This document shows, one piece after another, positions 49,639-55,261 of a stretch of 55,261 nucleotides of DNA; the first letter of the stretch is position 1; every line of letters starts with the position of its first letter. Under the pieces are notes generated by a model. It was not told where the DNA came from. It was given only the letters and a program-made list of their open reading frames with translations, and searched no databases. The translations under genes and the position numbers were made by a program. Source of the DNA: Acidobacteriota bacterium (GTDB lineage Bacteria; Acidobacteriota; Terriglobia; Bryobacterales; Bryobacteraceae); NCBI GenBank assembly GCA_017304135.1, contig JAFLBB010000030.1, positions 1-55,261 on the forward strand, given 5' to 3'.

Positions 49639-50331
49639 ATGAACCTGCCCAACCTACTCACGTTGCTGCGCATCTTCTTCGTGCCGCTTCTCGTTGCCGC
49701 GCTGGTGCAGGAAAGCTGGGGCATCGAGTGGGGCCGCCAGACGGTGAACAATGAGATTGTCGCCCTGGCCATCTTCCTGTTTGCCGCGGCCACTGACCTG
49801 TTGGACGGCTACCTCGCCCGGCGCTGGAAACAGGTGACCACCGTCGGCACCCTGCTTGACCCCATCGCCGACAAGCTGCTCATCTCAGCGGCCCTCATCT
49901 CACTCGTGCAGGTGCGCGCGCTGCCTGGTTGGATGGCCATTCTCATCATCGGCCGTGAGTTCGCCGTCACCGGACTGCGCTCCATCGCCGCCGCCGCCGG
50001 CTACACGATCAAGGCGAGCGACCTGGGCAAAACGAAAATGGTGGCCCAGGTGGTCTCGGTGTCGCTCGTCATGCTCAGCGTCCGCAACCCCGCTCTGGCC
50101 CCCTATTCGCTCATCGGCATGTGGGTCGTCGTCTTCTTCAGCGTCGTCTCCGCCGTCATGTACTTCCTCAAGTTTTGGCGCAAGGTGGATGTCAACGTGA
50201 AGCTGCGCAGCCGCCGCGACCTGTTGCGCATGGAGCGGCGCCAGAAGCGGGCCGAAATGCTGGCCATGAAGGAACACGCCAGGCAGGCGCTGGAAAAACA
50301 GGCCGCCATGAAGCGCGCCACGATGAACTAA
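49639..50331 (+). CDS. pgsA: CDP-diacylglycerol--glycerol-3-phosphate 3-phosphatidyltransferase
   Basis: 230 residues. It makes phosphatidylglycerol phosphate at the inner membrane. The CDP-alcohol transferase motif D-G-x2-A-R-x8-G-x3-D-x3-D is visible in DLLDGYLARRWKQ and VGTLLDPIADKLL (~53-81). Five to six helices follow. The C-terminal ~40 residues are highly charged (RRQKRAEMLAMKEHARQALEKQ), longer than in most PgsA, and could form a cytoplasmic helix. It starts 11 nt after hflX with GGAG close by. Confidence 0.93.
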   Translation: MNLPNLLTLLRIFFVPLLVAALVQESWGIEWGRQTVNNEIVALAIFLFAAATDLLDGYLARRWKQVTTVGTLLDPIADKLLISAALISLVQVRALPGWMAILIIGREFAVTGLRSIAAAAGYTIKASDLGKTKMVAQVVSVSLVMLSVRNPALAPYSLIGMWVVVFFSVVSAVMYFLKFWRKVDVNVKLRSRRDLLRMERRQKRAEMLAMKEHARQALEKQAAMKRATMN

Positions 50332-50355
50332 GCGCCCGCGCCCCGCGGCAAGCGC

Positions 50356-51249
50356 TCAGTCAGTGGATGAGGTCGTGTTCGAACCGGATTCGCCCGGCGT
50401 CTTGGCCTTGCGCAGAATCTGCGGACCATCCGGCGAAAGGATCACCACACGAACCTGTCCTGACGGCCCGATCGGCCCAATGGACTTGCCGTCGGTGAGA
50501 ATCTCAATGCCTCCCGCGTTGCCCACCACCAGCTTCGCGCGGGCCACGCCGCTGATCAGCTTGCGCTGATTGGGCTCCAGTATCCCCGAGAAGATCTGCT
50601 TCCCGTTGGCCGTCATCGAAACCCAGGTCGCTTCGCTGGCCACAACCTGAACGGCCATGCCATCGGCCGAAATGGTGATGGTCGACTCGCTGCCGGAACT
50701 GGGCTGCGCTCCGGTGAGCGTAACGTCCTGCCCCGATGCCGGGCCAGGCGCGGCGGGCGCCGTGTTTGATTCGGTTGCGGCGGTGGGCGCCGGCTGCTGC
50801 GTACGGGCGGCCAGACGGGCTTCGGCGAAGATGCCGCCCAGCTCCTGCCAGCCCATGTAAATAGCCGAACTGGCGCCAAGCACGGCAACCAGGGCAAGCG
50901 TTGACCAGCGGGCACGGCGCCAGGTGCTGCTGTCGAATGAAAAGGAGTCCTTCAGAGGCTGAAAATCAATGTGGCCGTGCTGGGTGCTCTGCTGCTCGAG
51001 GACCGGATCGGGTTCCTTGGGGAAGGCCTGTTCCAGGTTCTTCTCGATTTGAGTGGGGTCGAGGCCGACTTGGGCCGCGTACTGGCGCGCGAAATTGCGC
51101 GCGAAGAGAGCCCCAGGAAGCGTCTTAAAGTCTTCCTTTTCAAGGGCTTCTAGATAGCGTGAACTAATACGCGTCTCGCTGGCGATTTCCTGGAGGTCAA
51201 TCCCCCGGGCCAGACGCGCCTGACGGAGCTGCTCGCCGATTCCGGACAT
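50356..51249 (-). CDS. RodZ-like helix-turn-helix membrane protein
   Basis: 297 residues from the ATG at 51249. N-terminal HTH_25 domain at ~3-72 (GEQLRQARLARGIDLQEIA, YLEALEKEDF, FARNFARQYA), one membrane helix at ~114-132 (WSTLALVAVLGASSAIYM), a Pro/Ala/Ser-rich periplasmic linker and a C-terminal DUF4115-like beta domain (ATWVSMTANGKQIFSG; VRVVILSPDG). This is the RodZ layout; RodZ links MreB to the wall machinery. mreB is not in the window. TACAAT lies 9 nt before the ATG, in a promoter shared with the glycosyltransferase gene. Confidence 0.85.
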   Translation of the reverse strand: MSGIGEQLRQARLARGIDLQEIASETRISSRYLEALEKEDFKTLPGALFARNFARQYAAQVGLDPTQIEKNLEQAFPKEPDPVLEQQSTQHGHIDFQPLKDSFSFDSSTWRRARWSTLALVAVLGASSAIYMGWQELGGIFAEARLAARTQQPAPTAATESNTAPAAPGPASGQDVTLTGAQPSSGSESTITISADGMAVQVVASEATWVSMTANGKQIFSGILEPNQRKLISGVARAKLVVGNAGGIEILTDGKSIGPIGPSGQVRVVILSPDGPQILRKAKTPGESGSNTTSSTD

Positions 51250-51258
51250 AGCCACATG

Positions 51259-51279
51259 ATTGTACCGCAACGGTATAAT
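51259..51279. promoter_or_regulatory. Symmetric divergent promoter
   Basis: A near-perfect palindrome, ATTGTACCG-CAA-CGGTATAAT, with one mismatch in nine pairs. The right arm holds TATAAT (51274-51279, + strand), the left arm TACAAT read on the minus strand (51264-51259). Each -10 ends 9 nt before its start codon: GTG 51289 (+) and ATG 51249 (-). Confidence 0.6.
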
Positions 51280-51288
51280 GCGAGGCGA

Positions 51289-52368
51289 GTGTCCTCACCG
51301 GAGCGCCCCGCGCCCCTCCCCTCCCCGCAATCCCCCGTCACGGTCGTTGTCGTCAACTGGAACCGCCGGGAACTGTTGCGCGCCTGCCTGGCTTCGCTCG
51401 AACGCCAGACAGGTCTGAGTGCCCGCTTCGATGTCGTGCTGGTGGATAACGGCAGCGCCGACCAGAGCGTGGAGATGGCCCGGCGCGAGTTTGGCCGCTC
51501 GCCCGTCTTTACGCTGCGGGTGATCGAGAACAGCCATAACCGCGGCTTCTGCGCCGCCAACAACCAGGGCATGGCCGTCGCCGAGACACCTTACATCGCC
51601 CTGCTCAACAACGACGCCGAGGCCGAGCCGGGCTGGCTGGCGGCGCTGTGCGCGGCGCTCGATCGCCACCCCAATGCGGGCATGGCGGCGTCGAAGATCC
51701 TCGTGTGGGAATCACCGGAGCGCATCGACAAAGCCGGCCACCTCATCTACCTCGACGGCCAGAACCGCGGCCGCGGCACAGGCGAGATCGACCGGGGACA
51801 GTACGACCACGAAGAAGAGGCCCTCTGGCCCGACGGCTGCGCCTGCCTCTACCGCCGCCGCATGATCGACGAGATCGGCGGCTTCGACGAAGACTTCTTT
51901 GCCTACGCCGATGACGCCGAACTCGGCCTGCGCGCTAGAATAGCGGGATGGGGCTGCGTCTATGTCCCCACGGCTATTGTCCGGCACCATCGCGGCGCCA
52001 CACTCGGACTGGCCAATCTCCGGCGGCTGGAACTCATTGAACGCAACCGTGTCCTGCTCGTGGCTAAACTCTTCCCGTGGAGATTGGTGTGGCTAAACGG
52101 CGCACTCTATCTCGCAAGGCTCGCCGCCGGAGCCCTGGCGGCGGCCCGCAACCGGGGGGAGATCAACCGGTTTCCTGGGCTAAGCGGGAAGCTGCGGGTG
52201 TTGTGGACGATGTGCAAGGCCGATTGCCAGGCCTTGTGGATGACCCCGCGCATGCTGGCCAAGAGGAGACACCTGAGCCGCCTCCGCAAATTGAACGGGA
52301 GCCAGATTACGCGCCTCCTGTGGAAACACCGCATCCCGTTGCGCGAGCTGAGCGAACAGTCGAACTAG
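51289..52368 (+). CDS. Glycosyltransferase family 2
   Basis: 359 residues from the GTG at 51289; an ATG at 51256 lies upstream of the TATAAT box and would not be transcribed from it. The GT-A fold shows VTVVVVNWNRRELL, VLVDNGSAD, LLNNDAEAE (the DxD-like metal site), PDGCACLYRRRMIDEIGGFDEDFFAYADDAELGLR and RHHRGAT. This is the rhamnosyl/galactofuranosyl-transferase-like GT2 class that adds sugars to surface glycans. The C-terminal ~100 residues are basic and helical with a hydrophobic patch for membrane contact. It heads an operon with two methyltransferases. Confidence 0.9.
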   Translation: MSSPERPAPLPSPQSPVTVVVVNWNRRELLRACLASLERQTGLSARFDVVLVDNGSADQSVEMARREFGRSPVFTLRVIENSHNRGFCAANNQGMAVAETPYIALLNNDAEAEPGWLAALCAALDRHPNAGMAASKILVWESPERIDKAGHLIYLDGQNRGRGTGEIDRGQYDHEEEALWPDGCACLYRRRMIDEIGGFDEDFFAYADDAELGLRARIAGWGCVYVPTAIVRHHRGATLGLANLRRLELIERNRVLLVAKLFPWRLVWLNGALYLARLAAGALAAARNRGEINRFPGLSGKLRVLWTMCKADCQALWMTPRMLAKRRHLSRLRKLNGSQITRLLWKHRIPLRELSEQSN

Positions 52369-52421
52369 AGCCGCCGCGGACGGCGCCGGCCGCACTCGAG
52401 CCGCCCGCCCCGTCGGCACGC

Positions 52422-53399
52422 GTGGAAGCCGAGCCCTCCTACGACTCGGTCCGCGACCCCTGCCCGGCCTGCGGCTGCGACACCGCACTCATCCTCATGG
52501 AGGGCAGCGACCGGCTGTATGGCACTACGGATCGCGTCTTCCATGTGGTCGAATGCCAGGCCTGCCAGTTGATCCGCCTCCATCCCTGGCCCACCCCCGA
52601 CGAACTGCGCCACTACTATCCCAGCGACTACTGGTTCGTGCCCGAACAGGACACCGTCTCGCGGCTCGAAGAGACCTACCGCCGCTTCGTCCTGCGCGAC
52701 CATGTCGGCTTCGTCTCCAAGGCCCTGCAAAACGCCGCCGTGGATGGCCCCGTGCTCGACGTCGGCTGCGGCGGCGGCTTGTTCCTGCGCATGCTGGCCG
52801 AACGCGGACGCCCCGTGGTCGGCCTCGACTTCGCCCTCGGCGCGGCCGATGCGGCCTGGAACCAGAACGGCGTGCCCGCCGTGTGCGGCTCGCTCACACG
52901 CCCGCCCTTTGCGCCGGAGAGCTTCGCCGCCGTGACGATGTTTCATGTCATCGAGCATCTTTACGATCCGGTGGGCTACCTCGAAGCCGCGCAGTATCTG
53001 CTCAAGCCCGGCGGGCGGCTCATCGTGCAGGTGCCCAACGCCGCCTGCTGGCAGTTTCTCCTGCTCGGCGAAGGCTGGAACGGCGTCGACATCCCGCGCC
53101 ACCTGATCAACTACCGCGCCCGCGACCTGGAGATCCTGCTGGACCGCTGCGGCTTCGAGGTGACACGCACCAAGTACTTCTCCCTGCGCGACAATCCTGC
53201 CGGCCTCGCCTCCAGCCTCGCTCCGTCGCTCGACCCCATGGCGCGGCGCATCCGGGCAGCCCGGGAATCGCCCCGCGCGCGCATGGCCAAGGACCTGCTC
53301 TACCTCGCCCTCGTCGCGGCCAGCGTGCCGTTCACCCTGCTCGAAGCGGCTTGCCACGCCGGCTCCACCGTCATGGTGGAAGCGCGCAAGAAAGCGTGA
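52422..53399 (+). CDS. Class I SAM-dependent methyltransferase with zinc-ribbon start
   Basis: 325 residues from the GTG at 52422; GTG 52320 is an alternative that would overlap the glycosyltransferase gene and add a Pro-rich leader. DPCPACGC near residue 8 and VECQACQL give a four-Cys metal site. SAM motif VLDVGCGGG at ~109-117, then VVGLDFALGA, FHVIEHLYDP and LLKPGGRLIVQVPN. The type is common in surface-sugar or lipid methylation (methyltransferase 11/23). A hydrophobic segment near the end (LALVAASVPFTLLEA) suggests membrane attachment. No ribosome site is obvious at either start. Confidence 0.83.
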   Translation: MEAEPSYDSVRDPCPACGCDTALILMEGSDRLYGTTDRVFHVVECQACQLIRLHPWPTPDELRHYYPSDYWFVPEQDTVSRLEETYRRFVLRDHVGFVSKALQNAAVDGPVLDVGCGGGLFLRMLAERGRPVVGLDFALGAADAAWNQNGVPAVCGSLTRPPFAPESFAAVTMFHVIEHLYDPVGYLEAAQYLLKPGGRLIVQVPNAACWQFLLLGEGWNGVDIPRHLINYRARDLEILLDRCGFEVTRTKYFSLRDNPAGLASSLAPSLDPMARRIRAARESPRARMAKDLLYLALVAASVPFTLLEAACHAGSTVMVEARKKA

Positions 53400-53402
53400 G
53401 CG

Positions 53403-54119
53403 ATGAACAGCCCCTCGCCCGCGCGCTGGCTGCCCGCCCCGCTGCGGCGCTTCATTCTGCACTTTGAATCGGCTATTGAGGACGAGCTGATCCGATTTTC
53501 TGGCGCCCTGCCCCAACACGCGCGCGTGCTCGACGCCGGCGCCGGTGAAGGGCAGTATGCGCACCACTTCACGCGGCACCGCTACACCGGCATCGACCTC
53601 GGCATCGGCGACGCAGCCTGGAACTACGCCGGCCTTGACTGCGTCGGCAACCTCGAACAACTTCCCTTCCCCGACGGCCAGTTCGACGCCTGCCTGAACA
53701 TCGTCACCCTCGAACATGTGATGGACCCGCCGCGCGTGCTCAAGGAACTGGGGCGCGTGCTGAAACCCGGCGGCGAGTTGCTGCTGGTGGCCCCGCACGA
53801 ATGGGAAGAACACCAGACGCCGCACGACTATTGGCGCTTCACCCGCTACGGCCTGCGGCTGCTGCTGCAACGGGCCGGCTTCGCGCATGTCGAGGTCGAG
53901 CCCGTGGGCGGTTTCTTCCGTTTGCTCGCGCGGCGTCTGGCCCATGCGCCGCGCATGTTGCCCGCGCCGCTGGCTCTACTCATGCTGCTGGCCGTCGTCG
54001 TGCCTGTGTTCGTGCTGCCGCTGCTCGATGCCTTCGACCGCCGCCGCAACTTCACGCTCGGCTTCATTTGCCGCGCGCGGAAAGCGGGGCCGCACGCATC
54101 GGATACCGCGGCCGCTTAG
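53403..54119 (+). CDS. Class I SAM-dependent methyltransferase
   Basis: 238 residues, starting 3 nt after the previous stop. VLDAGAGEGQYA is the SAM loop; GIDLGIGD, LPFPDGQFDACLNIVTLEHV and VLKPGGELLLVAPHEW follow the methyltransferase-11 pattern. HDYWRFTRYGLRLLLQRAGF is typical of glycan-cluster methyltransferases. A membrane helix at ~185-207 (LLMLLAVVVPVFVLPLL) lies near the end. The last 56 nt overlap the convergent SUMF1 gene. It likely works with the glycosyltransferase two genes upstream. Confidence 0.86.
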   Translation: MNSPSPARWLPAPLRRFILHFESAIEDELIRFSGALPQHARVLDAGAGEGQYAHHFTRHRYTGIDLGIGDAAWNYAGLDCVGNLEQLPFPDGQFDACLNIVTLEHVMDPPRVLKELGRVLKPGGELLLVAPHEWEEHQTPHDYWRFTRYGLRLLLQRAGFAHVEVEPVGGFFRLLARRLAHAPRMLPAPLALLMLLAVVVPVFVLPLLDAFDRRRNFTLGFICRARKAGPHASDTAAA

Positions 54120-54885
54120 TCCTGTCGCCGAAATCCTTGGCGCAGCGGAAGCCAATCGTGGCGCTGCGTTCGCCAGGCCGCGCCCAACTGCGGTAGCTCA
54201 CCATCAGAAACAGGCCCGGCTGATCGAACCACGAGCCGCCGCGCAGCACACGATACAGGCCGCTGTCAGGACCACCGGGATTCCGCGCCGCGCCTTCGGC
54301 ATAATAAGCGCGGCCATACCAGTCGGCCGTCCACTCCCATACGTTGCCGGTCATATCGCATAGGCCGAAATAGTTCTTCGTCTTCGAACACACCGCCAGC
54401 GGCGCCTCGGAGTTGTAGCGCGCGTCGGTGGGCTTCGGCTCGCGATCGCCCCAGGCATAGAGCGCCCCTTCGGCATTGCCGCGCGCGGCGCGCTCCCATT
54501 CGGCCTCGGTAGGCAAGCGCCGCCCGCGCCATTCGCAATAGGCCGCCGCATCCTCCCAACTCACATTCACCACCGGATGACGCTCTTTGCCCTCGGGCAG
54601 CACACCCTTGCGCCAGTGGTAAGGCGTGCGATGGCGCGCGGCCTTGGCGAACGCGGCGTAGGCTTCGTTGGTGACCTCAGCTTCGTCGAGATAAAACGGG
54701 TCGAGCGTCACGCGGCGCGCGGGTTGATCATCTTTATGCGCCGTCGGATACCACTTCACTTCCGTATCCGGCAGACGCGCCGCGCGGCCTTGTTGGAACT
54801 CGCCGCCGGGGATGAACACCATGCCCGGTTCGGCGCCCATGAGCGCACCGCCAGCCACCATCACGAGGACCAGCGCCTGCCGCAT
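54064..54885 (-). CDS. SUMF1/FGE-fold protein lacking the catalytic Cys pair
   Basis: 273 residues from the ATG at 54885. Signal ~1-18 (ALVLVMVAGGALMGA). The formylglycine-generating-enzyme fold is clear: FIPGGEFQQG, PFYLDEAEVTN, PVVNVSWEDAAAYCEWRGRRLPTEAEWE, GNVWEWTADWYG, RVLRGGSWF and GFRCAKD. True aerobic FGEs have two Cys in the segment after GGSW; here it reads FDQPGLFLMVSYRSWARP without Cys. Sulfatase activation is therefore unlikely; it may be a binding or non-canonical member. Its TGA overlaps the methyltransferase end, and its ATG overlaps the DUF1501 stop. Confidence 0.86.
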   Translation of the reverse strand: MRQALVLVMVAGGALMGAEPGMVFIPGGEFQQGRAARLPDTEVKWYPTAHKDDQPARRVTLDPFYLDEAEVTNEAYAAFAKAARHRTPYHWRKGVLPEGKERHPVVNVSWEDAAAYCEWRGRRLPTEAEWERAARGNAEGALYAWGDREPKPTDARYNSEAPLAVCSKTKNYFGLCDMTGNVWEWTADWYGRAYYAEGAARNPGGPDSGLYRVLRGGSWFDQPGLFLMVSYRSWARPGERSATIGFRCAKDFGDRTKRPRYPMRAAPLSARGK

Positions 54886-55261
54886 CAGCCGTAAATCCCC
54901 GACAACTCGTCGATGGGAATGATGCCGTTGGCGCCCAGCGAATCGACATACGGATAGGCTCGGCCGGAGGGCGTGTTGTGCACCTCCTTGGTCCAATCGA
55001 TGCCCAGCGCCGAGTAAATCGTGGCGACGACGTTTTCGATGCGCGGCTGCTCTTTGTGATTCCAGCCGGTGTCGACGCACAACCGGCCCTCCGAGTCGCT
55101 CGCCCCACGCACCGTGCCGCCCCTCACGCCCGCTCCGGCAAACATGGCCGGGAAGACGTATTTGTGATGGTCGCGCCCGGCGATGAAATTGAGCGGCCCC
55201 GGCGTGCGCCCAAACTCGCTCATGAAGACAACCAGCGTTTCATCGAGCAGTGTCTTGCCCG
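54885..55261 (-). CDS. DUF1501 protein, C-terminal part (gene continues beyond the window)
   Basis: About 125 residues are seen, open to the window edge. LLDETLVVFMSEFGRTPG, then GRDHHKYVFPAMFAGAGVRGG and a C-terminal VVATIYSALGIDWTKE are the DUF1501 signature; the fold is sulfatase/alkaline-phosphatase-like. Complete members usually have a Tat leader and are exported. In planctomycetes and acidobacteria they often pair with DUF1800 or cytochrome-domain genes; here the downstream partner is the SUMF1-like gene, coupled by ATGA. Confidence 0.85.
   Translation of the reverse strand, partial: GKTLLDETLVVFMSEFGRTPGPLNFIAGRDHHKYVFPAMFAGAGVRGGTVRGASDSEGRLCVDTGWNHKEQPRIENVVATIYSALGIDWTKEVHNTPSGRAYPYVDSLGANGIIPIDELSGIYG

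Noticed and set aside
51256..51288. ATG 51256 as glycosyltransferase start
   Set aside because: It lies before the TATAAT box and inside the palindromic promoter; the residues it would add are not conserved-looking.
1..55261. tRNA, rRNA, CRISPR, insertion sequences, riboswitches
   Set aside because: Looked for by eye on both strands; no cloverleaf, repeat array, transposase or known aptamer core was found.

Overview
The window reads as a GC-rich, gene-dense piece of a chromosome from a Gram-negative soil-type bacterium, most likely Acidobacteriota of the Solibacter/Bryobacterales kind (inference). The pointers are a SpoIVB-type S55 domain protein, several PQQ-like propeller proteins, a DUF1501/SUMF1 pair, a DUF1080 protein, an ECF sigma/anti-sigma pair and a PEP-CTERM protein, together with Hfq, HflX, PgsA, FtsK, UppP and pyruvate kinase. 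No phage, IS, CRISPR, tRNA or rRNA was recognised. No gap between genes exceeds about 255 bases.

Layout. 1-9338 (+): a tightly packed carbohydrate cluster, with several junctions overlapping by 4 nt: end of a glycoside hydrolase, a LamG-fold protein, a glucarate-dehydratase-like enolase, a GH10 xylanase-like enzyme, an iduronate-2-sulfatase-like sulfatase, an SDR, an RraA/aldolase-like protein and a GH2 beta-mannosidase-like enzyme. 9416-14308: a secreted unknown (-) and a divergent ABC export pair (+). 14376-19720 (+): an exported enolase-superfamily protein, an S55-domain protein and a propeller/Ig-like protein. 19738-25672: pyruvate kinase (-), uppP-ftsK (+), a secreted DinB-fold protein (+) and a SixA-like phosphatase (-). 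25775-28297 (+): O-antigen-ligase-like protein, SDR and DUF1080. 28329-33603: cyclophilin (-), PhoD-like phosphatase plus an unknown (+), an exported xylose-isomerase-fold protein (-) and LOG (+). 33610-42131 (-): a six-gene operon of three PQQ-like propeller proteins, an amidohydrolase, an iron alcohol dehydrogenase and an exported enolase-superfamily protein. 42253-46005 (-): a small unknown, a PEP-CTERM protein in AT-richer DNA, and an ECF sigma/anti-sigma/effector operon. 46137-50331 (+): thiolase, then unknown-hfq-hflX-pgsA. 50356-55261: a RodZ-like protein (-) sharing a symmetric promoter with a glycosyltransferase/methyltransferase operon (+), then SUMF1 and DUF1501 genes (-) running off the end.

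Working together. The left cluster could cut a sulfated, uronic-acid-bearing plant or algal glycan outside the cytoplasm and pass the sugar acid through dehydration, oxidoreduction and aldol cleavage. The minus-strand operon looks like a second, uncharacterised oxidation/dehydration pathway, largely exported. Several genes at the head of transcription units carry a TANNNT hexamer only 6-10 nt before the start codon, which suggests leaderless transcripts. The most unusual local features are a 21-bp near-palindromic divergent promoter at 51259-51279, an hflX gene without a standard start codon, and a hairpin directly over the sigma-factor start. Product calls rest on motif recognition by eye; no database search was run.
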